Below, piece by piece: positions 33,881 through 44,706 of a stretch of DNA of 64,000 bases (position 1 is its first letter; every line of letters starts with the position of its first letter). The position numbers and the translations under genes are program-made. Source of the DNA: Prorocentrum cordatum (Eukaryota > Sar > Dinophyceae > Prorocentrales > Prorocentraceae); NCBI GenBank assembly GCA_963575745.1, contig CAUYUJ010014271.1, positions 258,820-322,819 on the forward strand, given 5' to 3'. The notes below the pieces were generated by a model. That model saw only the letters and a program-made list of their open reading frames with translations. It was not told the origin of the DNA and did no database searches.

Positions 33881-34037
33881 GTCGGGCGTGCCCCCTACAG
33901 GCGGATCTTGGGCGAAAGGTCAACAAAAACAAGTCCCAAACATGCACCCCTAAATGTTCAAAAATATTGAAAAAATAGTTCCCCGACTATTTCTGGACCG
34001 TTTTGGGATGTCCCTCCTGTAGAGGGACGCGCCCCAC
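33881..34037. mobile_element. MITE-like foldback element, family 2, copy 2
   Basis: The left end GTCGGGCGTGCCCCCTACAG and the reverse complement of the right end GTGGGGCGCGTCCCTCTACA match family 2 at 17194-17346, and interior phrases (GGGCGAAAGGTCAACAAAAA, CCCCGACTATTT) also match. It abuts the family 1 copy that begins at 34037. Confidence 0.72.
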
Positions 34038-34220
34038 TTCATTCAGGGGGACGTAAGACCTGGGTACAGGGGACTCGGAAATCCCCGAGGAGGTCGTCAA
34101 AAAACTGACGAGGCCGAGCCTGCATTTTGACGAGGCCTCCCGCTGCAAACATCCCACGAAACTCCTCCTCGTCAAAATTCGAGGCGCGGTCGTCAAAAAA
34201 CGATGGCGAACCCGAGTCCT
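34037..34220. mobile_element. MITE-like foldback element, family 1, copy 2 (right end missing)
   Basis: Starts CTTCATTCAGGGGGACGTAA and follows family 1 closely through GACGAGGCCTCCCGCTGCAA and CGTCAAAAAACGATGGCGAA to CCCGAGTCCTG. It then diverges into unrelated sequence, so the last 25-30 bases of the right TIR are lost. Confidence 0.78.
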
Positions 34221-35165
34221 GCCTCGGTCCTCGGCCGCCCGCAAGATCCTGGCCACTGGAGGCCCCGGCCTCAGCCTCTTCGCCGGCCTCTCGCACCACG
34301 CGGGCGGGCCGCACGCGTCCTGGCATCGGCGCGCGGCGCGCGCCGGCCTCGACGTCGTCGTCGATCGCTCAAGGTGGGGACAGCTGCTGGGGCTTCGGAG
34401 GTCTCCTTTCGCGAGTGCTTCGCCTCTTCGCTTCTGCCCCGCCTTTCTGCTTCTGCTCCGCCTTCCTACCTCTCGTCGCCGCGGCCAGGTTCCCTCCGAA
34501 ATTCTATGCACATCGCGCCCCAGAAGAGGCTGGGGGGTCGGTCATCGGCATCGGCGTCGTCGACGCGGAAACAAAACGACGGAACGCCTTGTGTTTGTCA
34601 GCCTGTGGGGCCCTCACCATGCCCCAGGGCCGTCACAAGACGGCTCAGGATGAAAAGCCAGTGCCGGGGAAAAAATCCAAACCTCTGGGTAAGACGAAGC
34701 CAGGACGACGAGGATAAAACCGCGTGAGGATAGTTCGAGAATCTCTGCGATCTGGCGGTTCTGGAGGATGTCTCGGGCGCCACGGCCTTCTTCGAGCGTT
34801 CCGCATCGCTCTGAGAGCGTTCCGGAAGGCTCTGGAGCGGATTGATCCTAGCCCTGGCCCCACCCGACTAGGGGTCCACGTCATGAGAAAACACGACGTC
34901 GGAGGTCTGGGCCGACGTCGGCGCCGGGGGGCTTTTCTGCGCGTTTGGCTGGGGTCCGGGGCCGTGGGGCATGTCGATCCGGGGTGCAGCCAGGGCGGGC
35001 CGCCGAAAGGGTCCGCGGACAGATTTGGAGCGGATTCTGGTCCGTCGTCGCCGTCGTCGTCGTCGTCGTCGACGCCGTCTGATTCGTCGTCGCTGCCGTG
35101 GTCTTCGTTGTCATCGTCGCCGTTGTCGTCCTGGGCGGGCGCACAGGGGTGCTCATCTTTCTCGT
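34221..35165. other. No recognisable gene
   Basis: GC-rich, with a GTCGTCGTCGTC run at 35040-35075. Near 34865-34920 the text GGGGTCCACGTCATGAGAAA and ACACGACGTCGGAGGT matches 58545-58595 with gaps, so part is dispersed repeat. Confidence 0.4.
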
Positions 35166-36545
35166 GATCGTCGACCGACGTCATCGATCGTCGACTGTCG
35201 ATCGTCGGTCGTCGATCATCGATCGTCGGTCCTCGATCGTCACTCGTCAGGCGTCGATCGTCGACCGTCGCCCAGGCGCTGGATTTCTCGGTCCCTTCGT
35301 GCCGAGGCGCCGCGGGTCCTCGCGCGTCCTCCTCGTCCGTCTCGTCCGTCCTCGTCCATCCTCCTCTCCCTGCTCTTCCTCCTCCTTTTCCTCGTGATCA
35401 TTCTCCTCGTCCTCTGCCTGCTCATCGTCGTCGTCGTCCTCCTCCTCCTCCTTCTCCTCCTCCTCCCTTTCATCCTCGTGCTCTTCCTCGTGTTCCTCCT
35501 CCTCGTCTTCCTCCTCCTCCTCATGACTGACGGATTGACGGACTGACTGCCAGACAGACTGACTGACCGACTGACCAAAGGCATCGGAGTCTCTAGGGTC
35601 GTTGCCATCCCTCTTCCTCCTCCTGCCCCACACCGTCGATCGTCGATCGTCGCTCGTCTATCGCCGGTCGTCGACCGTCCGTCGTCGACCGCCGTTTTTC
35701 GACCTTCGATCGTCGGTCGCCGACCCTTCGCCCAGGCGCTGGATGTCTGGCTCCACGTCCTCCCTCTTTCTCGTCCTCCTCCGCGTCCGTCCTTCTCCTC
35801 ACCCGTGCTCTTCCTCCTCGGCTTTGGCCTTTCCTTCCCCTCGTCGTCGATCGCCAGTCACCGGTCGTCGGTCGTCGGCCGTTGGCCGTCAATCGTCGGA
35901 CTTCGATCCTGGGGAACAGAAAAAAAATACAGATACTGCTACTCCCTGGGCCTCTCCTTGGGCGCGCTTTGGGCGCGTTCTGACTGGAATCTCAGGGAGG
36001 CTCCATCCGTTGGGCGCCGCGCACTGAGCAGGCGATAGGCGGGGGGGCGCTGAAACATGCACCTCTCGTGTCTTCTCTTGGGCCACATACTCACGAGGTG
36101 CACAAAAAGGCGCACCCTTGCGAATTCCCTCCCTTCGTCGCCCATCCCATCCCCCATGCGCACAGCGCCCGCAGCCGTGGCTCTCCGGGACGAGCCGGGT
36201 CACCTGTACCTTTTCCTCCCCTGCCGGTCGCTGGCCGTCGGCCGTCGCCACCTTCTTTCTCGTTCTCCTCCTTTTCCGTCCTCCCCCAGATCCGTCCTCC
36301 TCCACTGCTCCTCCTCCCCTTCGTCGTCAACCTGGCATCGCTCGGACGTCCGTTCCCTGCGTTTTTTGTCGGCTTCGTGCCTGGCTCTGTCGCCAAATGA
36401 TCCAGGATGCCTCTCGATGGCCCTCGCCGAGGGAAAAAGGCACACGTCCGAGCGATGCCAAGTCGAGCGTCCGTCGTCGGCCGTCGGCCGTCGGTCGTCG
36501 GCCGTCGATCGTCGACCGTCGGCCGCCGACCGTCGGTCGCCGCTC
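35166..36545. repeat. Heptamer GTCGRYC arrays in a higher-order repeat
   Basis: Four arrays of a 7-base unit GTCG(A/G)(T/C)C lie at about 35166-35271, 35633-35732, 35843-35910 and 36466-36545, with a trace at 36226-36250. The first two are each followed by CGCCCAGGCGCTGGAT and a C/T-rich block, giving a higher-order spacing of about 460 bp. Between them are (CTC)n-type stretches. Units such as GATCGTCGATC are self-complementary, so the arrays can form many small hairpins. Confidence 0.8.
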
Positions 36546-36689
36546 GCGCGCGGGAGCGCTGGCCGGTCCTCGCGCGCCCGCCGCAGCGGCCGCCGCGGCC
36601 GCGGGCGGGCGGGCGCGCCGGGGGAGCTGGGCGGCAGGGTCCAGGGCGCCCCGGCGGCGCGGCGCGCGGCCTGTATTCAGTGGGGGCGT

Positions 36690-37080
36690 TGACCCAAGGA
36701 ACCCTAAGTAAGGAACGAGGCCCCTCTTTTTTCCATAAGGTGAGCTTCGATTTCCCGGGAAGCCCCAAGAGGCCCCCACGAGGCTTCCAAGCGGCCCCTA
36801 AGAGCTTCCCAAGAGGCCCACAAACTACCCCCAAGAGGCCCCCAAGAGCGCTCGTCGTCGTCGTCATCGTCGTCGTCGCCATTCAGGGTCGGCGGCACCG
36901 GCCGTAAGGCCTTCGCAATAAGGAACGGGGCCCCTTTTTTCCATAAGTTGAACTTCGATTTCCCATGGAAAACCTCAGGAAAACAGAAGGCAAACTGTCG
37001 AACAATCAAGGAACACGGAGCCCCTCCCCCACGAAAAGGGATCCTTCTTCAGGGCCCCGACTGTATGGGGGCGAGACGGG
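36690..37080 (+). repeat. Dispersed repeat family 5, copies 2 (partial) and 3
   Basis: 36690-36765 carries GGCGTTGACCCAAGGAACCC to GAGCTTCGATTTCCC. 36905-37080 carries TAAGGAACGGGGCCCC, GAACTTCGATTTCCCATGG, GGAAAACAGAAGGCAAACTG and ACGAAAAGGGATCC. Both match 17459-17640. Between them is an AAGAGGCCCCCA-type tandem of about 13-15 bases (36765-36850). Confidence 0.72.
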
Positions 37081-37125
37081 CCAGCATCGGGTCCTGAGGG
37101 AGGGAGGGAGCACACTGACCCAGAA

Positions 37126-37343
37126 GAGAAGAATCGGGCAGACGTAAGACTCGGGTACGGGGGACTCGGGTTGGCCTGACGGGGCCATACAAAAAATGAC
37201 GAGGCCCAATCTGAAATTTGACGCGAGCTCCCGCTGCAAACATCCCACGAAAACAGGACCGTCAAAATCCAGGACGCGCTCGTCAAACAACGTCGGCAAA
37301 CCCGAGTTCCGGTTTCTCGAGTCTTACGTTCCCCCGAAAGAAG
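37126..37343. mobile_element. MITE-like foldback element, family 1, copy 3
   Basis: The left end has GACGTAAGACTCGGGTACGG. The reverse complement of the right end has GAACGTAAGACTCGAGAAAC and then CGGAACTCGGGTT, pairing with GGGGGACTCGGGTT on the left. Interior text (TGACGAGGCCCAATCTGAAA, CTGCAAACATCCCACGAAA) matches the other two copies. It is the most diverged of the three but keeps both ends. Confidence 0.75.
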
Positions 37344-37759
37344 GGCGGCCAAGAGCACGAGACGGGAAGAGGAGAACCGTCCGTCAACCGTCCCGTAGCG
37401 AGCGAGCATGAGCGGGCCTGCGGCGGATCAGCTGGGTGAGCCGCGCCGGTGTTGCTGCCAGGATCTGCCCTCCCGCAGGCCTCCCTGGTGGCGACGGAGG
37501 GAGGGGTGGGAGGTAGGGGCATGAGGACCGATCGATCGGTCTGGCTTTCGGGCTGTTCGGTGCTACACTGCCGCGATCAGCTCACAATAGCGGTCGAAAA
37601 TCTCATGCGGCCGAGCTGGGGTCACGTCTTTTACAAGGGGTCGCTGACGGTACGGAAGGCGAAGAGTAGCTTGCACTTTCTCGGCATCTTACCGAGCGTA
37701 GGCGCCGACATTTTGCCTGGCGACCGACCAGCCGACCCGAGAGACCACGACGATGGTGG

Positions 37760-37784
37760 CGACGACGATGCCGACGACGACAAC

Positions 37785-37832
<48 letters not shown>

Positions 37833-37904
37833 GATGGTGATAGTGATGATGATGGTGATGGTGATGACGATGATGGTGATGATGATGATGACGATGATGA
37901 TGAC

Positions 37905-37948
<44 letters not shown>

Positions 37949-37965
37949 CGATGACCATGATGCTG
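37760..37965. repeat. (GAT)n microsatellite with GAC/GGT variants
   Basis: About 200 bp of GATGAT with scattered GGTGAT and GACGAT. It yields artefactual poly-Asp, poly-Met and poly-Ile frames. Confidence 0.97.
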
Positions 37966-38279
37966 CTGATAATGATCGTCGTTAGCTGCAGCTCAGGACA
38001 AACCTACGTGATCGACCACATGCCTCCTGTCGTCTGGGGCGCCGCCGTTGTCCTCGCCCACTATGGATAATGTCATTACAAGAGCACCGCTGCGCTGTAG
38101 TCTGAGGCAGAGCAAAGACGGGTCGCGATTAGGGGGTCGAGGCTCCTGAAGCGAGGCTCGAGAAGTTTGCCCCCATATCCTGGAGCGGGGAAGTGGCTAT
38201 CACTCAGGCGCCTCCGACTCCGTTTTTCTCCTGCCACATACCTCCTTTTCTTTTTTCCTCGCTCAACATAATTCATGTT
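37966..38279. other. No recognisable gene
   Basis: About 310 bp of mixed composition with no motif. Confidence 0.4.
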
Positions 38280-38470
38280 CAGACTCGCTCACCCGTAGCC
38301 AGACGCATTCATTTTCAGATTCCCTCATACTCAAACTTTCTCACACTCAGAGCCACTCGCGCTCAGACACACTCGCATTCAGACTTACGCGAATTCGCCG
38401 CACATGCACACATGCATGCACATAAGCACACATACATTCACATGCACCACATATATACACATACGGTAGG
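38280..38470. repeat. ACTCGCATTCAGAC-type minisatellite and CA-rich tract
   Basis: 38280-38400 contains degenerate 14-16 base units (CTCGCGCTCAGACACACTCG, CATTCAGACTTACGCG). 38400-38470 is ACATGCACACATGCATGCAC-type sequence. The first part is the reverse-complement counterpart of 3180-3480. Confidence 0.6.
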
Positions 38471-38790
38471 TTCGTGCGGCGTCGGCGCGCGCAATACGTT
38501 TTTGGCAGTGCGTCCATCGTTCACAACCTCGAATCGATCGCGGCCCCGATTGTTTAAATTTGAATTCCGACGGGTCCAACGGCGTTATCGTGTCCCTCGG
38601 TGCTTCCGCGTCGCAGAACTCAACCTTGAACGTATTCGCTGGCGTCGCTGGCGCGTTAACGCCGTATGAAACTACCGTGTGCGCATTCAACCCACACACA
38701 TGCACACAAACGCACATTTACACACACGCACCTACACGCCAACACGCACCAACACGCCAACGGCATCGTCGCTGTCGTCGCCCTCCTGCA

Positions 38791-38980
38791 TGTTTTTGTC
38801 TGATGTTGAAGTGTATCTCAACAAAGCTGTTGATCGCTTCGTCGAGTGGGCTGCGGAGAAGGCCCAGTTGAGCGAAGCCTCTGTTTCCCAGGTTTTGCGT
38901 GCTGATGGCCTTGCTGTGCAAGTTTTGAAATGCATGTTGACCATCCAGCGCGAGATTTTGTTTTCCTCGGACCGAGAAAG
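38791..38980 (+). CDS. Unrecognised helical reading frame (about 60 codons)
   Basis: Inside a longer open frame (38679-39077), the part after ATG 38791 reads as a natural amphipathic helix: FLSDVEVYLNKAVDRFVEWA, then EKAQLSEASVSQVLRADGLA and VQVLKCMLTIQREILF. Composition is protein-like and unlike the neighbouring repeats. I recognise no family. It may be a gene or retroelement exon fragment, or chance. Confidence 0.25.
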
Positions 38981-39574
38981 GGGTGGTCTCCGTGAGCCGC
39001 AGCGAACTCGCGGGATGGTCCCCTCCCTCTCCGAGCGTATGTGCAGATTGCGTCAGGGCACGACCCTGATGTTCTGAGAGCTTGCATTAAGTGTAGGCGA
39101 TGTGGGTGAGGCTACAGTCTCAGAAGACAGCTCGCTGATTTTTGGCCCATGTCGTGCACGCCCAGATGCATCATTCAGCAGCGTGTCCAGCTGCTGGGGC
39201 CGCGGGTGGAGAGGGGTGATCCTGGTCCCGGCCCTGTCCCCGGTGCCCTGAGGCCGTCGGTTTGTGTGGGGGTGCCCTGGACCACCCCCTGGCCGACCGC
39301 TGTCACCCCTCCCACCGACTGTCGGTCCTGATGGGTGTCCCGTTTTCCACTGTTTGTGGAGGACACTGCTCTGTCGCGCCTCCCCGCATCCTGAAAGGAG
39401 TGTGCGGTGAAGCCTCGAAAGCAGGGCGAGAGGTGCTGTCACGCCTTCTACGGGGACTGCCACCAAAGTCTGGCACGTCTTTCCCCGACAAAGGCTGAAT
39501 ATTGACTGTGCGGCCTGCCTGGAGCAGGACCCCCGCCTTAGATAGAATTGGCATCCGAATTAGTATTATCCTTT
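38981..39574. other. No recognisable gene
   Basis: GC-rich unique-looking sequence. Short frames only. Confidence 0.4.
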
Positions 39575-40330
39575 TCCTCCTCCTCCTCCTCCTCCTCCTC
39601 CTTCTCCTCCTCCTCCAATCCTTCTCCTTACAGATAACTCCTCCCTGTCGCACCCCGACGCAATTTTTTGGGGCGGGCCGGGCGTTTCGACTGAGACGTC
39701 TTCATCATTTATGACCCTTAAAACTTAAAGTGGCAATAGCTTCAGAGGGAGGGCGGGTGGTTTTGAACATGTGGCTCTCGCCTCAGCGTCGCGACCATTC
39801 GTTTTCAAAAATTGCAAGAGCTTCACGGATTGAGGGCGGGTGGTTTTCAAAATGTGGCTCGCGCCTCGGCGCCGCGCGCAATCGTCTTCAAACCTTGAAA
39901 GAGTTTCACGGATTGCGGCCGGGTGGTTTCCAACATGTGGCTCTCGCCTTAGCGCCGCGGACGTTCGTTTTCAAAATTCAAGAAAGTTCCACTGATTGAA
40001 GGCGTGAGGTTTTCAAACTGTGGCTGTTGCATTAGCGCCGCGCACATTCGTTTTCAAAGCTTTCAGAAGTTTTGCGGATTGGGGGCGGTTCCTTTCCAAA
40101 CTGCGTCTCTCGTGTTAGCGCCGCGCACATTCGTTGTCAACATGTGCAAAAGCTTGTCGGATTGAGGGCGGGTGGTTTTCAAAATGTGGCTCTCGCATTA
40201 GCGCCGCGCGCATTCGTCTCAAAACATGAAAGAGTTTCACGGATTGCGGGCGGGCTGTCTTCAAAATGCTGCTTTCGCCGCAGCGCCGCGCACATTCGTT
40301 TTCAAACTTTGCAAAGGTTCCACGGATTCC
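39575..40330 (+). repeat. Composite repeat locus 2: TCC tract, spacer, 83-bp satellite (best copy)
   Basis: The TCC tract at 39575-39625 is followed by CCTTCTCCTTACAGATAACT, CCTGTCGCACCCCGACGC and GGCGGGCCGGGCGTTTCGAC. Then come seven 83-bp units: CATTCG landmarks fall at 39796, 39879, 39962, 40045, 40128, 40211 and 40293. The unit consensus includes GGATTGAGGGCGGGTGGTTT, TCAAAATGTGGCTCTCGC and AGCGCCGCGCACATTCGTTT. Frames through it are artefacts. Confidence 0.9.
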
Positions 40331-41160
40331 CATGGGTGTTTCGGAAGGATTCAGGATTATGCGGGTGCTACATGTATGCTGGTTCGCGGTGTTGAAATCC
40401 AAAAAATGCAGGGCGTGTCTGAATATATTGCAAGGAAAATTCAGCGGAAGCCTTTGACGTTGCAGTTGGGACTTCACCAGCCTGAGCGGACTGCAAGGGA
40501 ATCTAAAGCTACAGCGCCGCTCCTGAATTCGATGTCCTCTCTGGCCAGGGCGTTTCAAATAAGTTGCGTGGCGATATCGAGCGAGACACGTTGTCGTCGT
40601 GGTTGGGCCCCCGTCAAGACGAGACCTTGGGTGATTGCGCCGTTCCCGAGTTCGGGGGCCTCTCTGCCCAGGGCTCTCTAAAAGAATTCGCGGGGAAGCA
40701 TCCAGCGGGCGTCGATGTCGTCGAAGCTGGGCGTTCAAGAGCCCACATTTGGAGCGAGGCCCCCAGTCAAGCGGGAACGTCTTTTTCGGCGCCGAGGCGA
40801 AAAAACCTAAAAACGTTTCCATAGATCAGTGTCAGCCAGCGCTTACTCCAAATAGATAGTGGGTGGTGATGGTGATGACGGCGATGACGATGACGATGTG
40901 GGCGATCCTGCTTTCCACACCCGCACACTCCAGTCCGCTGTGCTGTACCGTACTGGACCGTGCGGCCCAGCAGCTGCGTCAGGGGCCATAAGAATTAGGG
41001 GGGGGGGCATAAGAATCATGGCGGGGGGGGCGGCAACGGACCAACCGGTGGGGTTTGAATTGGGACTCCTATCGGGCAAGCCTGCTCGGAGAACCATGCC
41101 TACCTTCTGGAAGTGCTAAGGGCAAACCTGTTTGGAGAACCGTGCCCACTTTCTGGAAGT
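40331..41160. other. No recognisable gene
   Basis: Follows the satellite array. A G-run pair near 41000-41030 and a short local duplication (GGAGAACCATGCC..TTCTGGAAGTG and GGAGAACCGTGCC..TTCTGGAAGTG, about 41088 and 41134) are the only structures seen. Confidence 0.4.
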
Positions 41161-41169
41161 GGAAAAACT

Positions 41170-41560
41170 CCGCGACGACGACGGCGACGACGACGGCGAC
41201 GACGACGGCGACGACGACGGCTACGACGCCGAAGGCCTGCGGGGTCCGCGGCGCCGGCCCCGCGGAGGACGCACGCCTGCACGCTGGCGCGGCGCGCGGC
41301 CGCGATGGCGCGGCCAGGGCGCAGCAGGGCGACGGGGACCTGCACCAGGAGGAGGAGGAGGAGGAGGAGGAGGAGGAGGAGGAGGAGGAGGAGAAAGAGG
41401 AGAAAGAGGAGAAAGAGGAGAAAGAGGAGGAGGAGGAGAAAGAGGAGAAGGAGGAGAAAGAGGAGAAGGAGGAAGAGAAGGAGGAGGAGGAGAAAGAGGA
41501 GGAGGAGAAAGAGGAGGAGAAAGAGGAGGAGGAGGAGGAGGAGGCAGAGGAAAAGAAGGG
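41170..41560. repeat. (GAC)n tract then GGA/GAAAGA purine tract
   Basis: 41175-41225 is a 12-base unit GACGACGACGGC repeated. 41349-41555 is a purine tract with GGA and AGAGGAGAA units (GAGAAAGAGGAGAAAGAGGA). Strong H-DNA potential. Frames are artefacts. Confidence 0.95.
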
Positions 41561-42836
41561 TTCCCCCTTCCCCGAACCGCCAAGCAGCACTGTACTGGCA
41601 CCTATTGTTCTCTCTTGCATCAAGACCCCAACGATGCGATGCCAATGTTAGAGATGCGGCTGTGGAGTCGGCAGGCTGTCCTGCCGCGGGACCGTCATCG
41701 CCCCTACCCCCTGGTGAAACGAAGACGCTGGCGCGGACGGGGTGGGGCGGAGGAAGGAATAAGAAACACAAGAGGAGAAGCGGCGAACGGGGGAGAAGGC
41801 GGAGGGAGCGAGGAGATGGAGGCAGCCCGCGGTCCAGAAATCGGAATTCCAGCGTGGACCTGGGTGAATCGAGAATGTGCGGTGGCCCCAGACTCGGACA
41901 GGCGAAGGAGGCCATACGAACTGACTTGCAGTAGGCAATGGCGCACCATGTGCGCATGACGCCTAAAGATGGAACAACCTACGCTATCACACAGCGGGCA
42001 TACAAGGGAACAACACCAAGGAATTTGCGCAACATAACAAATCCTCCAGTACGCGGCATCGCAGAAAATACTGATAACAAAACCACGGATGTGTTTTATC
42101 GTGCGTGTCGAATGCGCGCAGAACGCGCTAAAACCTACGTAACTGCCGTGTGGCGAGAGCGGGGAAGGAGGGGAGGAGGACGAGGAGGGGGAAAGAAGAC
42201 ACACCGTACAGCGCGGATTCGGGGCGGCTCCTCAATGCGAAATCGGCCAGCGAACCCGGGCGGCCCACGTGCACTCTCCCTTCCATGCGTCCAGCGGAAG
42301 CGCCGATTAACAGCACTACGCTCGAAACCCGAGCGAACGCATCGCGACCCAACCCACCGAGGGGGAGAGGCGAAAAGACAGGGAGGCAGGGAGGAGGGAG
42401 AGAAGAAGGAACAGGCAGCGGATTCCAGACAACCGCCTTCGCACAATGCTTGGAAATTTCGAGACAACGCCCACCAATCGGCAAATGCGACAGATGTGAA
42501 CAGATACCCCAGCAGAGGCCCGGTCAAACCAAACGGTTGGCCCGTGAGCGGGCGGGGCACGATTAAAAGCAGTGCGACCTGTATGCATGATGTGAAGGAC
42601 GCGCACGACGAGTGAGCAAGCTTTGTGCCACTGTTAAGAAGGGGGGGGAGGGAAGGGGGAAGGGGGGCGAGAGAGAGGGGAGAGGAGGAAGGAGGGAGGG
42701 AAGCGGGAAGAGGGCGAGAGGGGGGAGAACAGATACCCCAATCCACACCAAAACGACAGCAGAGGCCACAGCCTCAGACGCCGCACTCGCAGGGGGGCGC
42801 AGGCCCGAGGGAGAGCAAGGGACCGCCACCCCGACG
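41561..42836. other. No recognised gene
   Basis: A 225-codon plus-strand frame (41938-42615) has natural-looking composition at its start (TTYAITQRAYKGTTPRNLRN) but ends in repeat-like basic sequence. No motif was seen. AGGGGGAGA-type purine patches occur throughout. Confidence 0.35.
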
Positions 42837-42838
42837 AA

Positions 42839-42897
<59 letters not shown>

Positions 42898-43049
42898 CGA
42901 GGCGCCGACGACAGCGACGACGAAGCGAACCGACGACAGCAGCGACGACAACGACGGGGGGGGGTGGGGAGAGGGAGGCAGGCGAGGGCAGCATGGAAGG
43001 AGAGATGGGCCGCGGAGCGGAGAGAGGAGGGGAGGGGAGGGGAGGGGAG

Positions 43050-43086
<37 letters not shown>

Positions 43087-43090
43087 GTCC
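42837..43090. repeat. (GAC)n tract, AGGGG tract and (GA)n run
   Basis: 42837-42905 is GAC repeat, 43025-43055 is GGAGGGGAGG repeat and 43055-43085 is a GA run. Confidence 0.93.
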
Positions 43091-44706
43091 TTTGCCCCCC
43101 GAAGGCGCGAGTCCCCCAGGGGGAAGTGGTGCGTTGCGCTTGCCGGGCGTCCTGCGGCGACCGGGGCCTCCAGCCATGTTTTTTTCCGGTCGGCGGCGAG
43201 GCGGAGGCGATCCGCTCCAGCGTTGGGCTAATCGGGGTCGCCGGTCGGCAAATTGTCTGGCGTACAAGAGAGCGAGGAGGAGAGGAGGTATGCGGTATGC
43301 GCCCAGACGCGGAACAATTCCGCGTGAGCGGGCCGGAGCGGCCAGCCAGGGCAGCGGGGTCCGCGGCAGCAGCCGGGGCTGGGGCCGGGGCGCACCCGCG
43401 GTCGCTGCCAGGGCGCAGTAGCGGTGAAGAGCAAGTAGGACCAGTACTGGAGCCCGAGGTCTGACATCAGCAAAATGCTGCACCCACCAGGTGCCTCAAC
43501 CGAGCGGTGCCCACCGCACTCGCGCAGCAGCCGCGTCAGGGGCTGGGCGTAGCGCCAGGGCGGCACCAGGAGGCCGTTGAGCTGCAAGCCGGGGGCGAAG
43601 CAGCGCGGCGGCGCCATGGCGGCGCGAGGTGCGCCGCCGTGGCGCAGGAGCGCCCCGCCCGCGGGTGGCACCCGACGGGCGGGGCCGCGGCCGTCCGCGA
43701 GGCGGCGCGAGCGGCGGCCCGGCTGGGCCTGGGGGGCACTCGCCGATGCAGCGACCAAGACGTGACTGCAGCGGGAGGCGGCAGAAACGGATGCCAAAAG
43801 GGCCTGCGCACGTGCCTGGAGGCGCGCCCGTGCGCCGAGGCGGCGCGGTGCCAGGACCGGAGGCGCCAGGGCGAGGGGCGGGTGGCGCGCCGCGCGGGGC
43901 GGCGGAGGCGCGCCAGGGGAGGGGAGGCGCCGGGGGCCGCCAAGCCGGGGGGGGGAGGAACGGAGAGGCGAACGCACTGAGCGGCGCGACGACTTGCGAC
44001 AACAGGGCGGCGTACCGCCCGGGCAGACAGCGCGCAGCCTGACGAGGAGGGGGGAGGGGAGGCCCACCAGGTACCAGGTGCCCGTGCCTGAAGGCACCGA
44101 GCTGGCGTTGCGGCACAGAGGCTAAACAAAGTACGGATGGGGACGCCTATGCGGTCGGATGTCATTGCTGTCGCGGGGTGAGCGTATCACGCTGTCAAGG
44201 TTGACTTGGCATAGGGGGATGCGCCGAGGAAGGTGGACACCAAATTTGCGGGGCCCCGCACCGTTAGAGACCGCGCAGCCAGACCGGGCCACTCTCTGGC
44301 CAGATAGGATCGGCGTGACGCTTGCCCTTCCCCTGCCTGGCACCACATTTCCCCTTGCCTTGGCCGTCGCTATCACAACCTTGGGCAATGGAGTCCCTGT
44401 AGCGCTGGCGCTGCCAGACCATTCCCCAATCCACGTGGATGCCCCTTGCCCAACAGAGGCGGTTGACGTCGTAGCGCCACCAGGCCAGGTCGAAGAGGAA
44501 GCGCTCGCAGAAGTTGCCCTGGCCGCTGGGTTTGTACATGCCCTTCCGTTTGCCCTTGCCGTCGCGCTGGTCGCAGACGCCGTTCCGCCCCTCGATACTC
44601 TGACAAACAGGTAGACTCGGCGCTGGCCCGCCTGGAACAAGGGGAAGAGCAGGGGGAGGGGGAACGGAGACAGAAACGAGCAACATGATGCAAACCAGAA
44701 CTGGCC
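43091..44706. other. No recognised gene; one protein-like fragment
   Basis: Very GC-rich from 43500 to 44100. On the minus strand about 44640-44300 one frame reads KGKRKGMYKPSGQGNFCERF, then LFDLAWWRYDVNRLCWARGI, a Trp- and Gly-Lys-rich sequence of natural appearance that I cannot assign. It may belong with the LINE fragment just upstream on the same strand (element E). Confidence 0.35.

Noticed and set aside
43228-44165. Overlapping 200-290-codon frames on the minus strand
   Set aside because: All are Ala/Arg/Pro-rich, equal in length in several frames, and lack motifs, so they are compositional.
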